DNA of 64,000 nt from CAIXSC01 sp046349855 (GTDB taxonomy: Bacteria > Planctomycetota > Planctomycetia > Pirellulales > Pirellulaceae). The stretch is from contig JAXMBM010000001.1 in NCBI GenBank assembly GCA_046349855.1, positions 62,001 through 126,000 of the forward strand. The letters run 5' to 3'. This document shows, one piece after another, positions 38,425-47,900 of the stretch. Both the position numbers and the translations under genes were made by a program. How positions within the stretch are numbered: position 1 is the stretch's first letter; each line of letters begins with the position of its first letter. Under the pieces are notes generated by a model, which ran no database searches, had not been told where the DNA came from, and saw nothing but the letters and a program-made list of their open reading frames with translations.

Positions 38425-39545
38425 GCGCTCTCAACTCCGGCATCGCTCCGCGTACCGCCCGACTCACGGCCGAGTACACCACCCCTCAGGCACTACTGGC
38501 GGCGGTGGGCGATGTGTCCCGCGACCGCGTCTGGGGAGCCGGCTTGGACGGTTCGCTGTACTCGATCCGTTGGTCGGGCAACCAGCCGCCTGCCCCCGCG
38601 GCAGCAGAAGGCAATGCGGCAGGATCGGCAACGCAGGCCGGATCGAGTAACGCTGAGAACAAGGAAGCCGGCAAGCCGCCGCGCGCCGCGGCGGAAGCCA
38701 AGTGGCGGCTGCACGACAATTACGTTTCCTCATTGGCACTCGACGCCGATACCCTGGTGTCAGCCAGCTTCGACCGCACGCTTGCCTGGTGGAACGTCCC
38801 GACCGGGGAACTGGTACGCCGTGTGGACGCTCACGAGGGGTGGGTGCGCAAAGTCGCGTTCCTTCCCGGAGGCGAACGGCTGGTATCGGCAGGGGACGAC
38901 ATGCTGGTGAAGATCTGGGAGCGGGCCAGCGGTCGTTGCCTGGCGACCCTCACCGGCCACGCTCGCCAATCTCCCCAGGGATTTGCCACCGCCTTGTATG
39001 CGGTCGCGGTTCATCCGCAGGAACCGCTGGTGGCGACCGCCGACCGGACCGGCGACGTGTTCGTCTGGGACGTGTCGAATGGGAAACCGCTGACGCAGTT
39101 TCGAGCGCCCGAGTTCTACACCTACGATTCGGTGAAGCGAGCGCGTTCGATGGGCGGCATTCGCGCGCTGGCGTTTTCTCCCGATGGCCAGCACCTGGCC
39201 CTCGGAGGCATCGGCCAGATCACCAATGTCGACGGTTTCGTCGGTCCCTGCCGGCTCGAAGTCTGGGATTGGCGTGCCGCCCGCCGGAGTCATGCCGCTC
39301 AGGGGAAACATCAGGCGATTCAGAACGACGTGCGATTCGGACCGGCTCCCTGGATTCTCTCGGCCGGTGGTGGTGACGGGGGAGGCAATCTGGCATTCTG
39401 GACGACCGCGGACGAGTCGCCCGTGCAGCTGGTCAAACCGGCAGGTCACGTACATCAGTTGGTGGTGAGCGACGGGGGACGGCGCATCGTACTGGCCGGA
39501 CATGGAGGGTTTCAGGTCTGGGAACTGGCGGAGGAGGCGACGTAA
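38421..39545 (+). CDS. WD40 repeat protein, first cassette copy
   Basis: A 374-residue WD40 propeller without signal peptide or membrane segment, so cytosolic by sequence. Blades with the expected GH-to-WD spacing include NYVSSLALDADTLVSASFDR, GWVRKVAFLPGGERLVSAGD, YAVAVHPQEPLVATADRTGD and FSPDGQHLALGGIGQITNVD; several blades end in W-D/W-E. A low-complexity Ala/Lys linker at residues 70-95 precedes the blades. It overlaps the DUF1501 stop by 4 bp and its own stop abuts the next DUF1549 ATG with no spacer, placing it in the middle of a tightly packed operon. It is homologous in position and fold to the protein at 42479. Confidence 0.85.
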   Translation: MSALNSGIAPRTARLTAEYTTPQALLAAVGDVSRDRVWGAGLDGSLYSIRWSGNQPPAPAAAEGNAAGSATQAGSSNAENKEAGKPPRAAAEAKWRLHDNYVSSLALDADTLVSASFDRTLAWWNVPTGELVRRVDAHEGWVRKVAFLPGGERLVSAGDDMLVKIWERASGRCLATLTGHARQSPQGFATALYAVAVHPQEPLVATADRTGDVFVWDVSNGKPLTQFRAPEFYTYDSVKRARSMGGIRALAFSPDGQHLALGGIGQITNVDGFVGPCRLEVWDWRAARRSHAAQGKHQAIQNDVRFGPAPWILSAGGGDGGGNLAFWTTADESPVQLVKPAGHVHQLVVSDGGRRIVLAGHGGFQVWELAEEAT

Positions 39546-41195
39546 ATGAAGGTTCGAAGGCGGATCGCGGGGGGCGTACGGGCGAGCGTGCTGCTGTGGC
39601 TGGGACTGGGACTGGCCCTTTCTCAGGCGGCCGCGCAAACGCCCGCACTGCGCGACGTGATTGATGCGGAAATCAGTGCCGGCTGGCAGCGGGAAAAACT
39701 GACTCCCGCAGCCGCGGCCAGCGATGCCGAGTTCCTGCGGCGCGTGGCCCTCGACCTCACCGGAGTCGTGCCGAGCTATGAGGAGACGGTCGCGTATCTC
39801 GCGGACCAGGCGGAGGGGAAGCGCGAGCGGCTGGTCGACCGCCTGCTGGCCGATCCGCGTTTCGCCCAGCATCAGGCCGATCTGTGGGACGTGATCCTCT
39901 TCAGCCGCAATCCTCCGGGACACGACACCGACAAACGGGACGGGATCCAGCGCTGGCTGCGCGAGCAGTTCGCCAGCAATCGCCCCTATGACCAGTGGGT
40001 GCGGGAGCTGTTGCGGGCCGAGGGAAACTCGGTCGAGCAAGGTCCGCCGATCTATTTCGCCCAGTACCGCAATCAGCCCGAAGATCTGACCGAAGTCGTC
40101 ACGCAGACGTTCCTGGGAGTCCAGTTGCAGTGTGCTCGATGCCACGATCATCCGTTTGAAGACTGGAAACAGCTCGACTTTTACGGCGTCGCTGGTTTCT
40201 TCGCCCGACTGCAGGTGGTGGAGGTCGGGAAGAAAGACAATCTCACCCTGTACGCACTCGGGGAGAAGAGCACCGGCGACGTCCTGTTTACCGGTCCGGC
40301 GAAGGATCAGGCTCCGGGCCGCAAAGGGGAGCCGGTGAAGCCCAAGTTTCTGCTCGGCGCGCCGCTCGAGGAACCACCGCTCCCCGAGGGGTTCAAGGAA
40401 CCGAAGTTTGAAAACAACAAGCCGCCGCCGGCGCCGCTCTATTCACGCAAGGACCAGTTCGCCGAGTGGGCCACACGGCCCGACAATCCGTTCCTGGCCC
40501 GAGCGATCGCCAACCGCCTCTGGGCGCAGTTCCTGGGGCGCGGCCTGGTCCATCCGGTGGACAACATGAGTCCTGCGAATCCGCCGAGCCATCCGGAACT
40601 GCTCGCGGCCCTCAGCCGCTGGCTGGTCGAACACCAGTTTGACCTGCGCGGCTACATGCGCGAACTGGTGCTCAGCCGCACCTACGGTTTGTCGTCGCGC
40701 GGCACGACGGGTGAGGCAGCGCCGCGGTGGTTCCAGCAGGCCCGCAGCCGGCCGTTGACCGCCGAAGAGCTGGCCGATTCCTGGCGCGTGGCCACGGGCT
40801 TCGACGCGGCGACGCGCGATAAGCCTGTCGAAAAGAAACCGAATCGCTTCCGGCCGTTGTCGGAAGGTTACATGCTGAGATTCTTTGGCCAGCCGACCAA
40901 CGGGGCCGGAGATTTCCAGGGGGGACTGGCCGAACACCTGTACCTCAACAACGGGCAGCTCGGGAGCCTGCTGGTGACGGGGCCGGGCAGCCTGCTGGCA
41001 GATCTCGCCCAGGCGGATCAACCGTGGGAGGCACGCGTCGAGCGGCTGTTCCTCCAGACCCTCAACCGTCCACCGACGGACGACGAACGGACACGGTTCG
41101 TCGCCGTCTTGTCGGCCGAGAAAGATCCTCAAGAGCGGCTGCGGGACGCGCTCTGGGCCCTGATGACCTGCAGCGAATTCCGGTTCAATCACTAG
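39546..41195 (+). CDS. DUF1549/DUF1553 protein, second cassette copy
   Basis: A 549-residue protein starting immediately after the WD40 TAA, with GGAGG 10 bp before the ATG inside the upstream gene. A signal peptide covers residues 10-30. DUF1549 has FLRRVALDLTGVVPSYEE, CARCHDHPFEDWKQLDFYG (CxxCH at 196-200) and YGVAGFFARLQ. DUF1553 has NPFLARAIANRLWAQFLGRG and ends CSEFRFNH. It shares position 196-200 of the heme motif with the gene at 35430 but has a longer insert between domains. It pairs with the DUF1501 gene starting 15 bp downstream. Confidence 0.9.
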   Translation: MKVRRRIAGGVRASVLLWLGLGLALSQAAAQTPALRDVIDAEISAGWQREKLTPAAAASDAEFLRRVALDLTGVVPSYEETVAYLADQAEGKRERLVDRLLADPRFAQHQADLWDVILFSRNPPGHDTDKRDGIQRWLREQFASNRPYDQWVRELLRAEGNSVEQGPPIYFAQYRNQPEDLTEVVTQTFLGVQLQCARCHDHPFEDWKQLDFYGVAGFFARLQVVEVGKKDNLTLYALGEKSTGDVLFTGPAKDQAPGRKGEPVKPKFLLGAPLEEPPLPEGFKEPKFENNKPPPAPLYSRKDQFAEWATRPDNPFLARAIANRLWAQFLGRGLVHPVDNMSPANPPSHPELLAALSRWLVEHQFDLRGYMRELVLSRTYGLSSRGTTGEAAPRWFQQARSRPLTAEELADSWRVATGFDAATRDKPVEKKPNRFRPLSEGYMLRFFGQPTNGAGDFQGGLAEHLYLNNGQLGSLLVTGPGSLLADLAQADQPWEARVERLFLQTLNRPPTDDERTRFVAVLSAEKDPQERLRDALWALMTCSEFRFNH

Positions 41196-41210
41196 CGGGA
41201 AGGGAAACGC

Positions 41211-42482
41211 ATGGTGCCATATTGCCGACGTGCCGATCACCTGTCGCGGCGCGCCCTGCTCAAGGGGTTACTGGGAACGGCGGCCGGGGGCGTCGTAATG
41301 AATTGGGGAGCGCTCACCAGCCTGTCGGCGCTCGGTGAACAGGTCCAGCGGCAGGGCAAGCGCTGCATCTACCTGTTCATGAATGGCGGCGCGAGTCAAT
41401 TCGAAACGTTCGATATGAAGCCGGGGCGCCCAACGGGCGGTCTGTTCCGGCCCATCTCGACCAACGTCCCCGGAACTCAGGTCTGCGAACTGCTGCCCCA
41501 CATGGCGCAGAAGATGGACCAGATCGCCGTAATTCGCTCGATGCGCACCAGCGAGGTCGATCATCCGGGCGGCATCTACCTGATGCACACCGGGTATCGC
41601 CCCACAGCCAACGTGCGATTCCCCGAGATCGGCGCCATCGTGGCCAAGTACCAGGGACGCGAGGCCACCGACCTGCCGAACTTCATCAAGATCTTCGGAC
41701 ACGGCGGTGCCGGCGCCGGGTTCCTCGGCCCCAAGTACCTGCCGTTCGAGATCAGCCCCGAAGGGCAACTCCCGCCGTTCTCGAGTTCCAGCCTCGATCC
41801 GACCAAGGAGCTGCGGCGCCACGAACTGCGAGCGTTCCTGGAAGATCGCTTTGTGGCCGAACGGCCGTCGGAAGTGGCCCAGGCTCACCGCGAAGCGTAC
41901 GAGGCGGCGCGGCGTCTGCAGAATGCCCACAAGGCTTTCAAGGTAGACGAAGAGTGGGACCGCTACCGTGAGCTATACGGCGACTCGGCCTTCGGTCGCC
42001 GCTGCCTGCTGGCCCGCCGGCTCGTGGAAGCCGGCGTTCCGTTCGTGGAGGTCGGGCAGAGCAGTTACGATTCTCACGCCGACAATTTTGCCTGGCACAA
42101 AGGGCTGTTGCCGCCCATGGAACAGGCCTGGGCCGGGTTGCTCACCGACCTCCAGCAGCGTGGCCTGCTCGACCAGACCCTCGTCATCTGGGCCGGCGAG
42201 ATCGGTCGCACTCCGCAGATCAACAACCGGGCCGGTCGCGACCACTATGTCCGCAGCTGGACCACGGCTCTCGCTGGCTGCGGCATCAAAGGGGGATTGG
42301 TGTACGGCGCGAGTGACGAGGACGGGGTGGACGTCAAGGACCACCCGGTTACCGAAGGGGACTTCTTCGCCACCATCTACCACGCCTTGTCGATCGATCC
42401 CACGACGGAGAACCTGGCCGGCGTGCGCCCCGTGCCACTGGCCCCCTTCGGCTCGCAGGTCGTGCGGGAGCTGCTTTCATGA
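41211..42482 (+). CDS. DUF1501 protein, second cassette copy
   Basis: A 423-residue DUF1501 protein preceded by GGGAAGGGAAACGC. A twin-arginine type leader (LSRRALLKGLLGTAAGG) is followed by IYLFMNGGASQFETFDMKPG, NFIKIFGHGGAGAGFLGPK, CLLARRLVEAGVPFVEVGQS and WAGEIGRTPQINNRAGRDHY. It ends four bases into the WD40 gene (ATGA overlap), the same junction as in the first copy. Compared with the gene at 37138 it carries a longer SSSSLDP-type insert and an HGGAGAG loop. Confidence 0.9.
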   Translation: MVPYCRRADHLSRRALLKGLLGTAAGGVVMNWGALTSLSALGEQVQRQGKRCIYLFMNGGASQFETFDMKPGRPTGGLFRPISTNVPGTQVCELLPHMAQKMDQIAVIRSMRTSEVDHPGGIYLMHTGYRPTANVRFPEIGAIVAKYQGREATDLPNFIKIFGHGGAGAGFLGPKYLPFEISPEGQLPPFSSSSLDPTKELRRHELRAFLEDRFVAERPSEVAQAHREAYEAARRLQNAHKAFKVDEEWDRYRELYGDSAFGRRCLLARRLVEAGVPFVEVGQSSYDSHADNFAWHKGLLPPMEQAWAGLLTDLQQRGLLDQTLVIWAGEIGRTPQINNRAGRDHYVRSWTTALAGCGIKGGLVYGASDEDGVDVKDHPVTEGDFFATIYHALSIDPTTENLAGVRPVPLAPFGSQVVRELLS

Positions 42483-43666
42483 ACATCCAGCAACCTCGCC
42501 TGTTGTGGCAACTGACGTTGGAAGGCGCCTGGCCCACTGCCCTGACGTTCCTGGATCACGGCCGGCGTCTCGCCGCCGGCAACCAGCAGGGTGAACTGTA
42601 CGTCTGGGAGTTGCCCGAGACACCGCCCGAGTTTTCCCCGAGCAAAGGGAGCGAGCGACGCGCTCCCGACCACCCGCCTCGCCGACGACTCGACGGCCAC
42701 GAAAACGGCATCTCGCGACTGGTGGCCGCCGACCAGGGACTCACCCTCGTCTCCGCCAGCCTCGATCACACCTTACGCGTCTGGCGGCCGGCCGATCCAG
42801 CGACCGGTTCGGCCGAGGCGGTCCTGGATCGGAACACCCGTCAGAGTCAGGCCAAGCGCGAACGCCGCGAAGAACTGCTGACCGCTCCGGGAGTCCCCGT
42901 CGAGACGATGGGACCGGTGGCGGTTCTGCCGGGTCACCAGGACTGGGTACTGTCGCTGGCCAGCGACGCGGCCGGGCGGCGTCTGATCAGTGGCGACATG
43001 GCGGCGCACGTGATTGTCTGGGATCTGGCGGAACGGCGTGAGTTGACTCGCTGGCGAGGACTCCCCTGGAACTGGATCGAAGCAGTGGCCCTCACGCCCG
43101 ATGGCCAGACGGCCGTGGTGAGCGAGCATCGCTACAAACGCGACGATTTCGACATTCCGGCGGCGGCCGTGCGCGTCTACGAAGCGACGAGCGGCCAGGA
43201 GAAACTCGACATCCTCAAGACGCTCTTTCCGAAGTACCGCACCGACGACAACTCGTACGGCGGCGGACAGGTGTGGCGGAAGTTCGTCGCCCAAGGACTG
43301 GTGGCCGCCGCGATCTCCCCCGCCGGTGATCTGGTCGCGCTGGGGCAGGGCGGCGAAACCGACACCGGCAAGGTGCATCTCGTGGAACTGGCGACGGGCC
43401 AGGTCCGCCGCGAGGTGTCGGGACACCAGTATGGCGTAACCGATGTGCGGTTCTCGTCGGATGGCCGTTACATTCTGTCGACCGGCCGCGATACGACGCT
43501 GCGGATCTGCCAGGTCGAGGACGGGAAAGAAGTCGCCGCGCTCGGCACGCCGCGGGGTGGACAGTTTAAAGACTGGCTCTCCGCGCTGGCGATTGCTCCC
43601 GACCAGCGGACGGTGGCCGCGACAGACATCGCCGGCCTGATCCACGTCTGGTCGCTCGAGTCGTAG
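42479..43666 (+). CDS. WD40 repeat protein, second cassette copy
   Basis: A 395-residue WD40 protein, no signal, sharing the 4-bp overlap with the DUF1501 gene and the GGGAG ribosome site 9 bp upstream. Blades include EGAWPTALTFLDHGRRLAAG, NGISRLVAADQGLTLVSASL, HQDWVLSLASDAAGRRLISG, YGVTDVRFSSDGRYILSTGR and SALAIAPDQRTVAATDIAGL. An Arg/Glu-rich insert (RQSQAKRERREELLT) lies near residue 128. The likely role is scaffolding by a cytosolic protein of the DUF1549/1501 system; how a cytosolic propeller would meet exported partners is open. It is the last gene before a mobile-element junkyard. Confidence 0.85.
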   Translation: MNIQQPRLLWQLTLEGAWPTALTFLDHGRRLAAGNQQGELYVWELPETPPEFSPSKGSERRAPDHPPRRRLDGHENGISRLVAADQGLTLVSASLDHTLRVWRPADPATGSAEAVLDRNTRQSQAKRERREELLTAPGVPVETMGPVAVLPGHQDWVLSLASDAAGRRLISGDMAAHVIVWDLAERRELTRWRGLPWNWIEAVALTPDGQTAVVSEHRYKRDDFDIPAAAVRVYEATSGQEKLDILKTLFPKYRTDDNSYGGGQVWRKFVAQGLVAAAISPAGDLVALGQGGETDTGKVHLVELATGQVRREVSGHQYGVTDVRFSSDGRYILSTGRDTTLRICQVEDGKEVAALGTPRGGQFKDWLSALAIAPDQRTVAATDIAGLIHVWSLES

Positions 43667-43679
43667 GGCTTCGGCGACC

Positions 43680-43832
43680 GACGTGGACCCAGTTTTCGGA
43701 CCAACGGCTAAGTTGGATTCCGAGCAGGGATGGCGAGCGGAACCGTGGCGTCATCCGGAGGAGATGCGATGGCGCGGACACGCCGTCGGTTTGATGCGGG
43801 ATTCAAGGCCAAAATCGCTTTGGAGGGGTGCA
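43680..43832 (+). mobile_element. IS3-type left end and OrfA start
   Basis: After a noncoding stretch similar to 11375-11450, an OrfA start is legible (MARTRRRFDAGFKAKIALEG at 43769-43828), preceded by GGAGGAG. It is cut off by an inverted ISKra4-type fragment immediately afterwards. No OrfB remains here. Confidence 0.75.
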
Positions 43833-44270
43833 TTCCCATTTTGCGCACCCGCTTCTCCGCTGATTTCCAGCGTTATTTGTCGGTCTGCGGCGCCGCCGCA
43901 GCCCTTTTTCGACATCGCTGGCGGCGCGCGATGCCAGTCTTGGCGGCCATGTGTGAGTTCGAGTCGGCGCATCGCGGCGACGCGTTCGTCCCAGCGGCCG
44001 GTGATGACTTGGGCGCGCAACTGGAGCATCGCCTCGGCGTTCGACTTGTCCCAGAAGATGCCATTTCGTTTCAGTCGCAGTTGGATCACCCATCGCACGC
44101 CGCCCTCGATGGCCTCGCTGCCCAGCGGCAGTCCGGCGGCGCGGAACGTCGGATACTTCAGTCCCGCCTTCTCGATGATGACGGGGATGCCATCAGTTAC
44201 CGCGCGCGTTTCGCAGGTTGTTTTCCAACGACCAAGCTCGTCCCGACCGATGATCACGACGCTATGGAGA
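43833..44270 (-). mobile_element. ISKra4-type transposase C-terminal fragment
   Basis: Reading the minus strand gives LPLGSEAIEGGVRWVIQLRL, RNGIFWDKSNAEAMLQLRAQ and GRWDERVAAMRRL, the C-terminal pattern of ISKra4-family transposases. The N-terminal part is missing and the fragment is sandwiched, inverted, between IS3 and IS630 pieces. Confidence 0.75.
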
Positions 44271-44324
44271 CGATCAAATCACCGTCGCGGGACATACTTC
44301 AGAGGGTGCGCAGATGGGAATGCG

Positions 44325-44860
44325 CCCATCGCACGCAGAAGAGCCTGCCGATTTACCCTGGCCGATTGAAGACGCTGACACACGACTATAAACGAAACGG
44401 AACCACGACCCTGTTCGCTGCATTCGAACTGGCCAAGGGCACCATTATCGCCGAATGCATGCCGCGACATCGACATCGGGAAGGGATCTCGTTCCTGAAG
44501 AAAAGCGAGGCGAAAACGCCGGCCGGCTTGGACCTGCATCTGATTGTCGATAACTACGCCACGCATCAGCATCGCAAGGTCAAGTCATGGCTCGCACGAC
44601 ACCCTCGTTTTCACATCCACTTCACTCCCACAAGTAGTTCGTGGTTCAACGTAATTGAGCGATGGTTTCGCGACATCACCCAGAACCGTATTCGCAACGG
44701 CGTCTTCCGCAACGTACCCCAACTGATTCAAGCAATTCGCGATTACATCGACCATCACAATGCCAATCCGACTAATTTCGTCTGGACCAAAAAGGCAGAA
44801 GACATTCTGGAGAAAGTTGCTCGCGCTCGAGCCAGCCTTCATAAGATCCCAACTGCTTGA
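44325..44860 (+). mobile_element. IS630-family transposase C-terminal fragment
   Basis: The last 178 codons match the DDE domain of IS630 transposases: PGRLKTLTHDYKRNGTTTLF, MPRHRHREGISFL, DLHLIVDNYATHQHRKVKSW (second Asp), FTPTSSSWFNVIERWFRDIT (catalytic Glu) and NFVWTKKAEDILEKV. The N-terminal half with the first catalytic Asp is missing. The reading frame fortuitously stays open back into the ISKra4 antisense and the IS3 OrfA start, giving a chimeric 376-codon frame from 43730. Confidence 0.85.
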
Positions 44861-44924
44861 AGCACTACACTAGGATGCCAGGGAGTCGCTACAGCGTTTC
44901 TGCGTCAGCCTCGTACTTCACGGG

Positions 44925-47900
44925 TCAGTTCTTTTTGTCTCCCGTGACCAGGTTAGAGTTGAAATCGACGAACCAATCACGCAGTTGGTAGTCGATCATC
45001 CAGTCTCTCCCTAGCGAGCCGAGAACAACGTCGCGGGCGACATCATCCAAAACCGTGTCGCGATTGAGCAGGGCGGCAAGGTTGGCGATGCGACTTTCGA
45101 ACGGCATGGTCGACCGCCAGATCTCGGAGATATTCGCAAGTGCGAACGGATCCGAGTCATGGGTGGTTTGGCTTCCGATCAAGAGATCGTCGTCAATATC
45201 TCCCCAGACATAGTCTACGCCGAGTCCACCGATCAGCACGTTACGGCCTCTTCCGCCGTTGACCATGTCGTTATCGGCTCCGCCGACGATGACGTCGTCT
45301 CCGAATTCTCCGTAGAGATAATCGGCGCCTTGTTCGCCGAACAATTGGTCGGCGCCATCACCGCCGTACACGAAGTCGCTGCCGTCGCCAGCCCAGATGA
45401 CATCGTTGCCAGCGTAGCCGTAAAGTTGATCAGTGCCGGCGCCTCCCCAGATCGCATCCGGCCCCGAGCCGCCGAAGATCATATCGGCGCCGCCGTCCCC
45501 GTGGAGTTCGGTAGCCGTCGTGATCCGCGAGTCGACCGTGACGTAATCGATTCCATCTTGTCCGTAGACGACGATACGGTTGAAAGCAGAAATGGGAAAC
45601 GTTCCCAGGTTGTTGACGTACCCCAGGACGACCTTGACCTGCGGCGGATTCGCGACCACATATTGTAGGTCCAGATTATCTGCGCCGGACGTTCCGACGA
45701 CCAGGAGCACCTTGCCGCCCGGGTTTAGGGGATCATTGACGAGACTTGCGGTCCCCCCGACAAGCGTCCCGATCTGAACTTGGTAATCTTCGACTTCGCC
45801 GTCGAGCGCCAATCCTTGAGGACCTAAGCCTCCAGCGCTGCTGATTCGGAATCGTGCGTAGGTCATCCCGGAGGTCACGTTGGCCGGAATGGCGACGGGC
45901 GCCACATTGGCGCCGGCTGCGACGACCAAGCCGTCGGCGATTTTCTCCGAGGGCTCGAAAATGCCGTCGCGGTCAAAGTCAATCCAGCCATCTAGTTTTC
46001 CTGCAGCCGATGCGGTCACCGTGATCGATGCACCGAGTCGTGGGATCAACGTGGCAGGCAAGGAGACGCCGTCTTCATCGTCCGTCGTTCCATTGGCGTC
46101 GTCTCCCGTGGCCGCCACTCCCGGCTGACCGTCGAACTCAGCATCGACGCCGGCGCCCAAGAAGAGACGACTTCCGGGCAGATGGCGTGCGCCATTGTTC
46201 GCTAAGAGGGTCGGATACTGCCCCGCGACAGCCGCTAGCGGATCAGGGGCGTCGCCGAAGTCGTAGATTCCCTGATAGAGCCGTCCGTGTACGCCTTCCA
46301 CATGATCGGGGCCTTGGCCGAGCCAGAAGATGCCGAAATCGCCGCCGGGAGCTTGAGCGACCACCGGGCGAATCTGGGGTCCCATCGTCCATGTATTCAC
46401 GGCGATCTCGCCCCCCTCGCGATGCCCGTCAAAGCTGTATTGGCGGCTGAAAATGTCCCAACTGCTCCCTTCTTCACTCCCGGTTCCCTGACCTCCCCCT
46501 TCGTTCTCGCTCGCTGCGGGTGCGACCGCTCCACCACTGCCGCCGCCGAGCAATTCGGCTCGACTGTTAGATTGCCAGCTGATCACAAATCGGCCAATTT
46601 CGTCCATGCCGACTCCAACGTAGCGTTGTGGACCGAGTCGAGTTTCGTTCACAACGAACTCGCGTCGTTCGATGGGCGTCTTATCCGAGAGAAATGTTCG
46701 TGCGAACACACCCCAAGAATTGCCATCTTGGTTGATGCTCTGCCAACCCACCACAAAACGACCGTTAGCATCGATCCCCACGGCAGGCGCTTCCTGGCCA
46801 TCTTTCACATAGCGATGTACAAGTACCTCGGCGTCATCGCTGGAACCGTCAAGCGAAAACCACTGCACGAAGATACTTTTTTCAGTGTCATTCGGATCAC
46901 TAACGGCCGGATGATCACTGACCCAAGCGACCACGTATTCGCCGGTTGCGTTCGCGGCAATCGCCGGGCTCTTCTGATCCAAAGCGGTGAATTGATTCAC
47001 CACGAAATCATTTCCCAATGGCGAGCCGTCGGAACGATAGCGACGCCCTCTGATGTCGAGACTGTTGGTGCTGTCGTTGCTGACGGATTCCCAGGTCACA
47101 AAAAAGCTTCCATCGGCTGCCATCGCAACTCTCGGATTCGTTTGATCGCGAGCCGTGGTTGTGTTGATCTGAAAGTTGTCGTCAACAAGCGTACCGTCGG
47201 CGAGATAGCGCTGGCCGTAGATGCCATAGCCGTCGCCGTCCAACCCCTCAGTCTCCCAAACGATGACAAACGATCCTGCCGGCGAACGGGCCACCGCGGG
47301 CGCACTTTGATTGCCCACGGTGTAAGTGTTCACCGCCATACGATCACCCACGGATTGTCCATGGTCATCAAGCATCTGCGCGAACACACCGAGCCCACTT
47401 CCGTCCTCAGCGTAGCTCGTCCACGCAACGACTGATTCGCGACGAGCATTCATCGCCGCCGCGGGCGGCACTTCTTCGATACCACGGTAATGCGCTAGAA
47501 CCAGTTCGGTATCGACCGAAAAGTCTGGCTCCGCATTCGGCAACTGGTAGAGATGCCCAAATACCGTCGGCTGATGCGTCGTGTCATTCCCAAGCCAGGC
47601 GACCAGTGCTTGTCCCGCCGCGTTAGCAGTGACGCCGGGGCTTGTCTGAGGACCCGCGACGAGTTCGTTGATCGCGAACTCATTTTCCACGGTGTCGCCA
47701 TTGGCCAGATACGAGCGGCCATAAATGCCCCAGCTAAATCCATCCTGGTGCTGACTTTGCCAAGCGACCAGATAGTTTCCGCTCGCGTCCATGGCAACCG
47801 ACGGCAAGCGCTGTGGCTTGGATATTGTCGTATTGACTCGGAAGTCTTCCGCATCGAGCAGATTCCCCGCCGCGTCCATCCGTCGTCCGTACACGTCGGA

